A stretch of 58,636 bases of DNA. Origin: Burkholderiales bacterium (GTDB lineage: Bacteria > Pseudomonadota > Gammaproteobacteria > Burkholderiales > Nitrosomonadaceae). The position numbers and the translations under genes are program-made. Positions 16,869 through 25,510 of this stretch are shown in pieces; within the stretch, counting starts at the first letter, position 1, and each line of letters opens with the position of its first letter. The DNA lies in NCBI GenBank assembly GCA_024235735.1, contig JACKLU010000016.1, forward strand, positions 1 to 58,636. Direction: 5' to 3'. Below the pieces are notes generated by a model that saw only the letters and a list, made by a program, of their open reading frames with translations, was not told the DNA's origin and ran no database searches.

Positions 16869-19361
16869 TTACCATTTCAAGGCAATCTGTTCGGTGTTTG
16901 CGCCGACTACAGCTGCTAATACGCCGCTAGAATTGATTGCATAGGTTTTCATCTCATCGCGAGAGGCAACCTGAACATGCATTCCGGCAGGCAAGCCCAA
17001 TACGTATAGCCGGCGGAGTTTTTTTTGCGCTGAAGAATGGCGAGTATTGATTTTAATTTCACCATGACTGAGGGTTTCTGCAAATACAACAATACTCTGC
17101 CCGGTATCGATACCCTTTGCCTTAACGCCTTCAATGGACAAAGACTCGGGTGCATCATGACGCGGATTGTTCAGGCTTGGCGATAATGCAATAAGAAACT
17201 CATCCCGAATACGCGGCGCACCCGGCTGGATCTCGATGCGCCACATCCCGATATCGAACCAGGGCTGAAACGAGGCGCCACTGGAGAAATTTTCACCATC
17301 CAGGATAGTATCATCGCCATCCGACTCCACGTAAAACTGATAATCCGGCCCACCGACCAGACGGATTTTTGCATCTTCCGGGTAAATACGATCAATGCGC
17401 AAATGCCCGGGATCGTTCCGCACAAAAACAACTGGGTCGGAAGTTTCAGATATGCCATTGGTCGCTTGTCCTTTCAATACCTCCTCCCGACTCACCTGAG
17501 GACGATTTACCGTATGCAGAAGCCACTTCTTGGTATATGCGGGACTGGTGCTTTCTATGCGGTCGTAAATCAACAAGCGGTCTTCGTTGTCCAGATACAG
17601 CAAGTCACGTTCAACCTTGCGAACCTTCCCTCCCCGTCCGCCTTCATCACGCACGGACGTATTGTATGCCTGAGTCAGGTCAGACGAGATATAAGTATAT
17701 TCATCTTCGACTGTGCTGAAATGATTGATTTTCCCGCCGGCAAAGTAATTACCGCTATCCAGATTTTTCACCCAGTCGCTGACATTCTGCACAGCACTGC
17801 CCGTCGGTAAAATGATACGTTGACCGCCATCTGCCACATTGTGCTGAAAAAAGCGATTGGGCTGTACTTTTTCATTCGGTCTCAAAATGAGCAGGGAATT
17901 TTTTGCAACCGTACGGATAGAATAATTAAGCCGGTTGCTTCCCGCATAATCGCCATAGACACTGCTGTTGATCGCCAGTGGCGCACCTTTGAATAGCGTA
18001 AAATGCCCGGCATCGTAGTGACCATGGTGGGTAAATGTATGACCCGCCCGGAAACTTATGAATGTGGCTGATGGCGACCAGTCTGAACGGATATAGGCTA
18101 GGTTCATGCCGCCACGGCCAAATAATTCCGCACGAGGTAGCTGTGTGTTGAGAAAAGTCAGGTTGGCCACCCCTTTCTCCGCGGCACTACCTGACGCCGC
18201 AAAAGCAGGATTGGACAAGGTCGGATCATTGAACAACCGTATTCCCCATCGATAGTCCGCATAATAGCTTGCTGTACCATGTAATTGCTGCAGATATTGC
18301 GAATAACCCGAAAAGACAGGATCGCGGGTCATCTGCCCAATGAGATCAATGACACGACGCGTTTCATCTTTTAAATCCACCCTTGATCCTTCATCACCCA
18401 GATTCTCGATGCGGTTGTCAGGTCGCGTGGCATAAATATGCCAAAGTCCTGTTCGTCTAAGCAGCGCCTGAATTCGATCTTTATGTTTTGCATTATCCAA
18501 TCCATTGATATAGGCGCTTGCCGCAAGGCTGATGATCATACCGCGATTCTGGATCCAATAATTGTATCCTTCCGGCCAGGCTTCTGTGATTTCCAGCGCC
18601 CGAATCAAGTCAAGAAAATGACCTTGCGCGCGTGACACAAGGCTTTGCAACTGCTGGTTATCGTGGGTATTCAGAGTGACGGCGGCCAGCCATGCCATTG
18701 CCGCCAGTGACGCACGCCCGTGCCAGAGTGAAGGAGACGAATCATCAAGTAACTGTAAATAGCTTGTCAACGCATTCTCTATTTTTGATTCGATCAGAAT
18801 GCGGTCATCGACTGACATGCCCGGGAAATTTGCAACCAGATCATAGGCCAAAGCCAGTTCCCAGCCATTACCATAACTACCGCTGGCCGTCGGTGTTTGC
18901 AGTTGAAAATTTTTGAGTGCAGCAATCAGTTGTGACCCCACTTGCGGGTTTCCGCTGCTGATCCAGCACACGGCAAGCAACAGAATATTCTGCGATGGTC
19001 CGCACGGATCAAAATCGTGTATGCCTCGTTTCTGGAACAAAGCAATTCGGTTTGCAATCAAATCCGGTTGACCTTGATTCGGCCAGACGGATAACTCAGG
19101 AAGTAGTATTCGTGGATAGGTGGCGCGTATCTGTCCATCTAGTATATGATCAGAAAAACGCGCCTTGGGCGCTATGGCTTCTACCAGCCACGGCATATCG
19201 ATCTGACTTTTTTCAACAATCTTTACAAAAAACTGATTGGGCGTCAGCTGAAAATATTTCAAGGCAGCAATGAGTGCAACGATAACAGCAAGATGGGTCA
19301 CTATGCCGACGATGATTAAATAGCGGGTGATTATTCGCTGTAAGCGTGGGAATTTTTGCAT
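16869..19361 (-). CDS. Membrane-anchored heparinase II/III-like protein
   Basis: The 830-residue protein has one N-terminal transmembrane helix near residues 15-35. An alpha-toroid segment follows (about 60-400; 'SLWHGRASLAAMAWLAAV' and 'WPEGYNYWIQNRGMIISLA'). The heparinase II/III-like beta-sandwich starts at 'GRGGMNLAYIRSDWSPSATF' and holds the catalytic-region phrase 'HTFTHHGHYDAGHFTLFKG'. Such lyases cleave uronic acid-containing polysaccharides. No other polysaccharide gene is adjacent. It would act at the periplasmic or outer face of the inner membrane. Substrate is unknown. Confidence 0.82.
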   Translation of the reverse strand: MQKFPRLQRIITRYLIIVGIVTHLAVIVALIAALKYFQLTPNQFFVKIVEKSQIDMPWLVEAIAPKARFSDHILDGQIRATYPRILLPELSVWPNQGQPDLIANRIALFQKRGIHDFDPCGPSQNILLLAVCWISSGNPQVGSQLIAALKNFQLQTPTASGSYGNGWELALAYDLVANFPGMSVDDRILIESKIENALTSYLQLLDDSSPSLWHGRASLAAMAWLAAVTLNTHDNQQLQSLVSRAQGHFLDLIRALEITEAWPEGYNYWIQNRGMIISLAASAYINGLDNAKHKDRIQALLRRTGLWHIYATRPDNRIENLGDEGSRVDLKDETRRVIDLIGQMTRDPVFSGYSQYLQQLHGTASYYADYRWGIRLFNDPTLSNPAFAASGSAAEKGVANLTFLNTQLPRAELFGRGGMNLAYIRSDWSPSATFISFRAGHTFTHHGHYDAGHFTLFKGAPLAINSSVYGDYAGSNRLNYSIRTVAKNSLLILRPNEKVQPNRFFQHNVADGGQRIILPTGSAVQNVSDWVKNLDSGNYFAGGKINHFSTVEDEYTYISSDLTQAYNTSVRDEGGRGGKVRKVERDLLYLDNEDRLLIYDRIESTSPAYTKKWLLHTVNRPQVSREEVLKGQATNGISETSDPVVFVRNDPGHLRIDRIYPEDAKIRLVGGPDYQFYVESDGDDTILDGENFSSGASFQPWFDIGMWRIEIQPGAPRIRDEFLIALSPSLNNPRHDAPESLSIEGVKAKGIDTGQSIVVFAETLSHGEIKINTRHSSAQKKLRRLYVLGLPAGMHVQVASRDEMKTYAINSSGVLAAVVGANTEQIALKW

Positions 19362-19494
19362 GTATATACTGTGAAACTAAAAATCACTCTGGAAGAGTTA
19401 CCTATTCGTCGAGTGTTATCAATCAATTGAATTTATGCAAGACTCTTTCTCAAAAGTTCGTTAAATAATAACCCGGTTGAGCAAAGGCGAAACA

Positions 19495-19965
19495 ATGAAA
19501 TTCCACATCGTTGCTGTAGGAAACAAGCTTCCCGCTTGGGTAAATAATGCTTTCACGGAATATTCAAAACGGTTTCCTCAGGAAATCACTCTTCAATTAA
19601 CCGAAATCAAACCCGAGAAACGCACTAACAATAAGAATAAAGAGCAGCTTCTGGGTGCTGAGTTTCAGCGCATCAAAACTTCAATACCCGCAGGATGCCG
19701 CATTATCGCTTTGGATGTTCATGGCGTGCAATATACGACAATTCAGCTGGCTGATGTTATAGAAAAATGGATGCAAGAAGGCCATGATACAGTCTTTGTT
19801 ATTGGCGGCGCCGACGGTTTGCATGCATCAATCAAATCATCAGCGCATGCTACACTCTCGCTATCCAAACTGACTTTTCCCCATGGACTTGCAAGAGTGA
19901 TATTGGCCGAACAATTGTATCGCGCCATATCTTTGATCAAGCATCACCCTTATCATCGCATATAA
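19495..19965 (+). CDS. rlmH: 23S rRNA (pseudouridine1915-N3)-methyltransferase
   Basis: SPOUT-class methyltransferase that modifies pseudouridine 1915 in helix 69 of 23S rRNA. The 156-residue length from ATG 19495 equals the family norm. 'MKFHIVAVGNKLPAWVN' begins the protein. The knot-forming motifs 'IALDVHGVQYTT', 'VFVIGGADGLH' and C-terminal 'HGLARVILAEQLYRA' with 'HHPYHRI' are all present. A TTG at 19477 is in frame but extends beyond the family start. rlmH is often preceded by rsfS (ybeB) in related bacteria; that gene is not here. Confidence 0.95.
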   Translation: MKFHIVAVGNKLPAWVNNAFTEYSKRFPQEITLQLTEIKPEKRTNNKNKEQLLGAEFQRIKTSIPAGCRIIALDVHGVQYTTIQLADVIEKWMQEGHDTVFVIGGADGLHASIKSSAHATLSLSKLTFPHGLARVILAEQLYRAISLIKHHPYHRI

Positions 19966-19996
19966 TAATCGAACTCAAATTACAGATTTTAATCGT

Positions 19997-20620
19997 ATGG
20001 CAATCCCTGATAATCAGATATATCTAGCCTCGCGCAGTTTACGCAGACGTGAATTACTTAAACAGATCGGCGTAAAATACAATATTCTGCTGATGAGAGA
20101 AACACTCAATCGACCTGCCGATATTGACGAAACACCTCTCCCCGACGAGACACCCAATGACTATATTTACCGCATCATTAATACCAAAGCTGAGGCCAGC
20201 TGGATCAGATTATCTCAGCGCAAATTGCCTCTATTACCTATTCTGGTAGCAGATACCATCGTAACACTGGATGGCCGTATTTTAGGCAAGCCAAAGAACA
20301 ATGCACAAGCTGTGGAAATACTCAGTTCGTTATCCGGTCGCTCTCATCAAGTACTAACAGCTATCGCGGTAGTCTACAAAAATGAAATACAAATGAAACT
20401 ATCGACCACCATGGTACGATTTCGTGAAATAACACAACAGGAAATACATAGCTGTATAAAATATGACAAGGTATATGACAAAGCAGGCGCTTATGCCATC
20501 CAGGGTCTGGCGGCGGCTTTTATTGTCGAAATTTGTGGCAGCTATAGCGGTGTGAAAGGATTGCCTTTATACGAAACGTCTCAATTACTGGAAGAAGTAG
20601 GCATTAAAATTTTCAAATAA
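19997..20620 (+). CDS. maf: Maf-family nucleoside triphosphate pyrophosphatase
   Basis: House-cleaning enzyme that hydrolyses non-canonical or dTTP/UTP nucleotides to monophosphate and pyrophosphate. 'YLASRSLRRRELLKQIGV' is the N-terminal S-R/K motif, 'LVADTIVTLDGRILGKPKN' holds the catalytic Asp, and 'YDKAGAYAIQGLAAAFIVEI' plus 'GSYSGVKGLPLYETSQLL' complete the fold. The 207-residue length is normal. It lies 31 nt after rlmH and just before rng, the usual rlmH-maf-rng order, probably one operon. Confidence 0.93.
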   Translation: MAIPDNQIYLASRSLRRRELLKQIGVKYNILLMRETLNRPADIDETPLPDETPNDYIYRIINTKAEASWIRLSQRKLPLLPILVADTIVTLDGRILGKPKNNAQAVEILSSLSGRSHQVLTAIAVVYKNEIQMKLSTTMVRFREITQQEIHSCIKYDKVYDKAGAYAIQGLAAAFIVEICGSYSGVKGLPLYETSQLLEEVGIKIFK

Positions 20621-20629
20621 TCCATCATT

Positions 20630-20654
20630 CATATTAACGAATTCCGTTAATATG
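20630..20654 (+). promoter_or_regulatory. Perfect 10-bp inverted repeat over a possible rng start codon
   Basis: CATATTAACG (20630-20639) is followed by a 5-nt loop and its exact complement CGTTAATATG (20645-20654). The last three bases are an in-frame ATG of rng. In RNA this would pair the start codon; as DNA it could be an operator. Confidence 0.4.
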
Positions 20655-20675
20655 TCTTTTTCTGTTCGCGCTGCT

Positions 20676-22130
20676 ATGGACAACGAAATCCTAATCAACA
20701 TCACCCCCCAGGAAACCCGCATAGCTATTTTGGAACAGGGAGTTACCCAAGAGTTGCACATTGAACGTGCCAGTTGTTGCGGAATTGTTGGCAACATCTA
20801 CCAGGGTCGTGTAAGTCGCGTATTACCCGGTATGCAATCAGCTTTTATTGATATTGGCTTGGAGCGCGCTGCTTTTCTGCATGTTGCAGACATCTGGGAA
20901 TCTAACAACATTGATGAGCCAAGTCAGCCGATTGAGAAATTGTTGCACGAGGGGAATCACATTTTGGTTCAAGTGATTAAAGACGCCATCGGCATGAAGG
21001 GAGCACGGCTATCCACACAAATCAGTCTGGCGGGAAGAATGCTCGTTTACCTGCCACAGGAATCACATATTGGTATTTCGCAACGCATAGAAGACGATGA
21101 AGAACGTGAATTATTGCGACAAAAATTACAGCATGTCTTACCTGAAAATGAAACCGGTGGTTATATTATCCGGACAATGGCTGAATCGGCCGAAGAAAAT
21201 GATTTACAGGCAGACATCGAATATCTTCATAAACTCTGGCGCAACATACAAGAACTGGCATCTGCTGTAGCAGCACCAGCATTACTCTATCAGGACCTTG
21301 ATCTCAGCCACCGAGCCCTGCGTGATTTCGCAACTGAAAATACCACGCGTATTCAGGTCGATTCGCGTGAAAACCACCAGCGACTGATGAATTTTGCAAA
21401 AAGCTACATGCCTAACATGGCAAATCGAATCACCTTATACACGGGAGAACGCCCTCTATTCGATCTTTATGGTGTAGAGGATGAAATCCAGAAATCACTT
21501 TCAAAACGTGTGAATCTTAAATCAGGTGGATATTTGATTATTGATCAGACTGAAGCGTTAACAACTATGGACGTGAATACAGGTGGTTTTATTGGCGTAC
21601 GAAATTTTGACGATACAATTTTCAAAACAAACCTTGAAGCGGCACAAGTCATTGCACGACAATTGCGTTTACGCAATATAGGCGGGATCATAATTATCGA
21701 TTTTATTGACATGGATTCCGACGAACACAAAAGCGCGGTTTTAAAGGAATTTAAAAAAGCGCTATCTAAGGATAGAACACGTATGACCGTCAACGGATTC
21801 TCATCACTTGGTCTGGTTGAAATGACGCGTAAGCGCATGCGCGAAAGTCTTTCACACATTTTGTGTGAATCATGTCCTACTTGTGGCGGACGCGGTGAAA
21901 TCAGAACTGCACAAACGATCTGCTATGAAATACTGCGTGAATTGCTACGCGAGTCAAGACAATTTAATGCCAATGAATTTCGCATTCTCGCATCTCAACA
22001 AGTTATCGATTTATTTCTAGATGAAGAATCACAAAGCTTGGCACAGCTTGGCGATTTTATCGCCAAGCCTATCAGACTTCAGGTCGAAGAATCTTATACA
22101 CAGGAACAATACGATGTCATTATCATGTAA
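20676..22130 (+). CDS. rng: Ribonuclease G
   Basis: Endoribonuclease of the RNase E/G family, acting in rRNA 5' maturation and mRNA decay. 'NEILINITPQETRIAILEQG' is the expected N-terminus. The S1 domain starts at 'GNIYQGRVSRVLPGMQSAFI', the catalytic DNase I-like part includes 'LTTMDVNTGGFIGVRNFDD' and 'IIIIDFIDM', and the Zn-link cysteines are in 'CESCPTCGGRGEI'. ATG 20676 aligns with the family start (484 residues); an in-frame ATG at 20652 adds eight residues and lies in a hairpin. Neither start has a visible Shine-Dalgarno. Confidence 0.93.
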   Translation: MDNEILINITPQETRIAILEQGVTQELHIERASCCGIVGNIYQGRVSRVLPGMQSAFIDIGLERAAFLHVADIWESNNIDEPSQPIEKLLHEGNHILVQVIKDAIGMKGARLSTQISLAGRMLVYLPQESHIGISQRIEDDEERELLRQKLQHVLPENETGGYIIRTMAESAEENDLQADIEYLHKLWRNIQELASAVAAPALLYQDLDLSHRALRDFATENTTRIQVDSRENHQRLMNFAKSYMPNMANRITLYTGERPLFDLYGVEDEIQKSLSKRVNLKSGGYLIIDQTEALTTMDVNTGGFIGVRNFDDTIFKTNLEAAQVIARQLRLRNIGGIIIIDFIDMDSDEHKSAVLKEFKKALSKDRTRMTVNGFSSLGLVEMTRKRMRESLSHILCESCPTCGGRGEIRTAQTICYEILRELLRESRQFNANEFRILASQQVIDLFLDEESQSLAQLGDFIAKPIRLQVEESYTQEQYDVIIM

Positions 22131-22182
22131 TCTCCAATGCGTTATGAACGACATCGCTTCAGTATAAAATTAACAGGCTGGT

Positions 22183-23238
22183 TTAAAACCCGAGGCTTGC
22201 CAGAAGATCATCTACTTGATCTTGATTGCTGACCGTATCAGGATTTTTTTCAGGATTTGTTACCGGCCCATTCATAAGACACGCACCATCTTCTGTGTGC
22301 GCCTGCCTTTTCTCTGGAGGAAAATTTGCAAGCAAAAGCTGTAACAAATCTTGTTCCAATTTCTGCACCATAGCTGTTATTTTCTTAATTACCTGCCCAG
22401 TAAGATCCTGAAAATCCTGCGCCATCATGATTTCCATAAGCTGCGCATTCGTTGCATCAGCCCGCTCAGGTACTTTGTCAATATAACTCAATGTTTCTAT
22501 TAGCAACAATTTGAATTTTTCAGTATCTGGCCGTGCTTTCTGTTCTTCAAAAGCACTCTTCCATTTTTCAGATAATTGTGAAGCCTCGGATGAGAGTTTC
22601 TCCTGTATGGGCATCGCTATCTCAGTAGCGTTTAAAGTACGATCAGCAGCTTGTTCTGTTTTTGTTGCTACATAAGAAAGTTTATCCTGAGCTTCAGGTA
22701 CTTCTGCTGCCAGTGACTCCAGTCGTTTGTCATACCCGAGTTCTCTAAGGCTGTTATGTAGCGTCCGAGTTAAATGCCCCACTTGATCTATAATGGTTTT
22801 ATTTGCTTCAGATTTGCTCTCAGCAATTTCTTTGGACAGATCCTTCCCTTCATTTACATCAACAACTGAACTTGTGATCGCTTCAACAGCCTCGGTTATT
22901 ACAATTTCAGGAATAACATCAACATTGGAGCATTTCCCTTCTTCAGCATTTCTTTGATTTTGATTCTGATCCAGACATTGTGTTTCAGAAATTACTGTTT
23001 CAAGATGATCGGGAATAGGTTTATACAAATATTCTATATGTTGCGGTGATATTATTGCATCACACGAATCCTCAAAGGCTTCCTGAGACGAATTAACCGC
23101 TATAGCTGAGTCTGCCACTGCATGAACTAATTCTTCAGCCGTTCCTATCTCAGCAGCCCCTAAGTTATCAGATTTTTCATATGTAGATAAAGTGCACTGC
23201 ACTTCCACCTCTTCGTGAATAAGCGGATCAGTATTCAT
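22183..23238 (-). CDS. cheZ: Chemotaxis protein phosphatase CheZ with long N-terminal extension
   Basis: CheZ dephosphorylates CheY-P. The C-terminal 200 residues form the helical hairpin with the catalytic segment 'AQLMEIMMAQDFQDLTGQVI' (conserved Asp/Gln). The end 'DQVDDLLASLGF' is the typical CheY-binding peptide. The protein is 351 residues from ATG 23238, against 214 in E. coli. The extra N-terminal part (about 1-150) is acidic and low in hydrophobic residues, probably disordered. An in-frame start at 23283 is possible but unlikely. It follows cheY by about 48 nt on the minus strand. Confidence 0.92.
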   Translation of the reverse strand: MNTDPLIHEEVEVQCTLSTYEKSDNLGAAEIGTAEELVHAVADSAIAVNSSQEAFEDSCDAIISPQHIEYLYKPIPDHLETVISETQCLDQNQNQRNAEEGKCSNVDVIPEIVITEAVEAITSSVVDVNEGKDLSKEIAESKSEANKTIIDQVGHLTRTLHNSLRELGYDKRLESLAAEVPEAQDKLSYVATKTEQAADRTLNATEIAMPIQEKLSSEASQLSEKWKSAFEEQKARPDTEKFKLLLIETLSYIDKVPERADATNAQLMEIMMAQDFQDLTGQVIKKITAMVQKLEQDLLQLLLANFPPEKRQAHTEDGACLMNGPVTNPEKNPDTVSNQDQVDDLLASLGF

Positions 23239-23286
23239 TTTTTCTCGCTGTGATATGTAATATAAATAAAACGCAAGTTGCAAAAA

Positions 23287-23688
23287 TTACGCTGATGCCC
23301 TGCTTTCCATATTCTGGAAAATTTTATTTAATTTTTCATCAAGCGTTGCGGCTGTAAATGGTTTCACTATATACCCACTCGCGCCCGCCTGTGCTGCTGC
23401 AATTATATTTTCCTTTTTTGCTTCGGCAGTTATCATTAACACCGGTATCTTGCATAATCTTTCATCCGCCCGGACAGATTGCAACATCGTGAGCCCATCC
23501 ATATTAGGCATGTTCCAATCGGATACCACAAAGTCATAGTTACCATCCTGAAGTTTGCGCAAAGCAGCGGCCCCATCTTCAGCTTCATCTACATTAATAA
23601 AGCCTAATTCTTTTAGCAAGTTGCGAACGATTCTACGCATGGTCGAAAAATCGTCAACAACCAAGAATTTTAAATTTTTGTCCGGCAT
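23287..23688 (-). CDS. cheY: Chemotaxis response regulator CheY
   Basis: Single-domain receiver that carries the chemotaxis signal to the flagellar switch. Residues include the acid pair in 'FLVVDDFSTMRRIVRNLL', phosphoacceptor Asp in 'FVVSDWNMPNMDGL', the Thr in 'VLMITAEAKKENI' and the Lys in 'GYIVKPFTAATL'. About 133 residues. A GGAGAAA ribosome binding site just upstream of ATG 23688 supports this start over the TTG at 23700. Motor genes motAB are about 19 kb away; no receptor or kinase genes are in the window. Confidence 0.95.
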   Translation of the reverse strand: MPDKNLKFLVVDDFSTMRRIVRNLLKELGFINVDEAEDGAAALRKLQDGNYDFVVSDWNMPNMDGLTMLQSVRADERLCKIPVLMITAEAKKENIIAAAQAGASGYIVKPFTAATLDEKLNKIFQNMESRASA

Positions 23689-23824
23689 TATTTTCTCCAA
23701 TTAAATTCATTTAAATAAACACAAGAGATCAAACTCATAATTCCTCTGATCGATATGGATTGCATCTATTTAAGTGCATAACGGCGAGCAGCATAAGAAA
23801 CTTAAGAGGATTGGAGTTAATTGA

Positions 23825-24118
23825 TTGAAAATAAGGATCTGGAAACATGCAGAATATCTGCAGAACGATTCCATTAACAAGTTGTTGAAAAATGTGATCG
23901 AAACAGCCGATTGCTTGGCAAAAACAGGCGATGCAAGCAAAGCACAGCGAACAGCTATGAAACTGGTCCTTAGAGCGGCGGCGCTTGCGCCGAGTAAAAA
24001 GCAGCGTTTATATGTGATAAATGAGCATTTTGAGCCTGTTTTTAACGCCGCAGCGGCAACGAAGATATTTTTTCAACGACCTATTAAAAAGGAAGTATTG
24101 CTTTCGGATCGTCGATGA
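23825..24118 (+). CDS. Hypothetical protein partly made of a dispersed repeat
   Basis: A 97-residue open frame starts at TTG with GGAG 8 nt upstream. The first 55 residues are predicted helical and match nothing I recognise. The last 40 are encoded by the dispersed repeat at 23990-24089, and the end overlaps the convergent nagZ gene. It may be a real short gene extended by repeat insertion, or a chance frame. Confidence 0.3.
   Translation: MKIRIWKHAEYLQNDSINKLLKNVIETADCLAKTGDASKAQRTAMKLVLRAAALAPSKKQRLYVINEHFEPVFNAAAATKIFFQRPIKKEVLLSDRR
23990..24089. repeat. Copy 1 of a ~100-bp dispersed repeat at the 3' end of nagZ
   Basis: About 79 percent identical by eye to 47941-48040 in the same orientation. 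Shared blocks include CCGAGTAAAAA, TGATAAATG and CCTGTTTTTAACGCCGCA. A short GC hairpin (GGCGCTTGCGCC) precedes it. The nagZ stop codon lies in its last bases. Confidence 0.8.
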
Positions 24119-25130
24119 CACTGATAGCGCGCACTGCCTGTATGTAATCACCGTCTTCGCGTAATGTAATCATGGAGGTAAATCTTTTTTTACCGTGCAT
24201 GCGCGCCAATCTTGCCAGACTTGCAGCTGAGATGTTCCATTCCAGTGTACTCAGTAATTCGTCCACAGCCTGAGTATCGTTACATACCAGTATCATGTCG
24301 CAACCTGCTACAAGCGCCGCTGTTGCACGCTCTGTAATCGAGTCGAGATGCGCTACGCCTTTCATGCTTAAGTCGTCGCTAAAGATACAGCCTTCGAACT
24401 GGAGCTCTTTTCTCAGAATATCTTGCAGCCAGATTCGCGAGAAACCGACCGGATAGCAATCAACTTCTGGATAAATCAAATGTGCCGCCATGATGCCACT
24501 CAGTCCAAAACTGATCGTGCGACGGAACGGCACTATATCTTCCATCTCAATGTCGGCATAGGATCTCCGATCGATCGCCTTTTCCAGATGCGAATCTGTT
24601 CGAATATAACCATGCCCCGGAAAATGCTTACCTACAGCCTGCATCCCAGTTGCTTTAAGTCCCAGCATGAAATCATGCGCCAATTCGGAGATTGCCTGCG
24701 GATTGCGATGAAAAGCACGGTCACCTATAACGCTGCTCTGTCCATAGTCGATATCAAGAACGGGTGCAAAACTCAAGTCAACACCACCGGCCTGCAACTC
24801 TGCCGCCAACACAAATCCAATCTGTTTGGCTAGCTGGCGTGCGCGCAGTTTTTGTTTATCCCAAATATTACCGAGATCACGCATGGCCGGCAAGTTGGTG
24901 AAGTCTTCCCTGAACCGCTGTACGCGCCCGCCCTCATGATCAACAGCGATCAGCAAGGGGGGCGTGCGTAGTGCACGAATCTCGGCAGTCAAAGCTGTCA
25001 GCTGTCGACGAGATTTAAAATTACGGGAAAACAAAATGACTCCACCTGCAAGCGGGTGTATCAGGCGTTTTTTATCGTCATCGTTCAGCTCGGTTCCGGC
25101 AATATCGAGCATGAGCGGCCCAAGCGACAT
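24084..25130 (-). CDS. nagZ: Beta-N-acetylhexosaminidase NagZ
   Basis: Cytoplasmic glycoside hydrolase family 3 enzyme that removes N-acetylglucosamine from recycled muropeptides. 'GGVILFSRNFKSRRQL', 'LLIAVDHEGGRVQRFRE' (active-site region), 'FAPVLDIDYG' and the GH3 NagZ signature 'GKHFPGHGYIRTDSHLE' are present. 'IFSDDLSMKGV' holds the nucleophile Asp. Length 348 residues, normal. It lies 2 nt after acpS and probably ends the pdxJ-acpS-nagZ operon. Confidence 0.95.
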   Translation of the reverse strand: MSLGPLMLDIAGTELNDDDKKRLIHPLAGGVILFSRNFKSRRQLTALTAEIRALRTPPLLIAVDHEGGRVQRFREDFTNLPAMRDLGNIWDKQKLRARQLAKQIGFVLAAELQAGGVDLSFAPVLDIDYGQSSVIGDRAFHRNPQAISELAHDFMLGLKATGMQAVGKHFPGHGYIRTDSHLEKAIDRRSYADIEMEDIVPFRRTISFGLSGIMAAHLIYPEVDCYPVGFSRIWLQDILRKELQFEGCIFSDDLSMKGVAHLDSITERATAALVAGCDMILVCNDTQAVDELLSTLEWNISAASLARLARMHGKKRFTSMITLREDGDYIQAVRAISVIDDPKAILPF

Positions 25131-25132
25131 GG

Positions 25133-25510
25133 CTATTTCTCCAGCACGACAAAGGCACAGGCGAGATTCATTTCATCGCTGATAGACAGGTAATGACTGA
25201 CGATACCTTTTTCGCTGAGTAATCGGTCCAGTTCCGGGTGAAATTGAAAATAAGGCTTTCCCAGTGCATCATGGGTAATAGTGATGAAATCCAGATTAAC
25301 TGGATGGCGCAGTCCGGTTCCCATCGCTTTTGACAACGCTTCTTTGGCGGCAAAACGTCCAGCAAGAAATAGCACTGGCTTACTGCTGCTCTGATACTCA
25401 TCCCATTCTGGATCTGTCAGGATACGGCGGGCAAATTTATTACCATAGCGCTCCAGCGAACGCGCAATTCGGGATGGGTCGACCAGATCGGTACCAATAC
25501 CATAAATCAT
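25133..25510 (-). CDS. acpS: Holo-[acyl-carrier-protein] synthase
   Basis: Transfers 4'-phosphopantetheine from CoA to acyl carrier protein. 'YGIGTDLVDPSRIARSLER' begins the protein with the metal-binding Asp, and 'FLAGRFAAKEALSKAMGTG' has the catalytic Glu/Lys. 125 residues, normal. Its ATG overlaps the pdxJ stop by 4 nt (ATGA), so translation is probably coupled. Confidence 0.95.
   Translation of the reverse strand: MIYGIGTDLVDPSRIARSLERYGNKFARRILTDPEWDEYQSSSKPVLFLAGRFAAKEALSKAMGTGLRHPVNLDFITITHDALGKPYFQFHPELDRLLSEKGIVSHYLSISDEMNLACAFVVLEK

Noticed and set aside
24084..24118. nagZ overlap with a convergent hypothetical gene as an antisense pair
   Set aside because: The overlapped part of the hypothetical frame is repeat-derived, so the overlap probably has no meaning.
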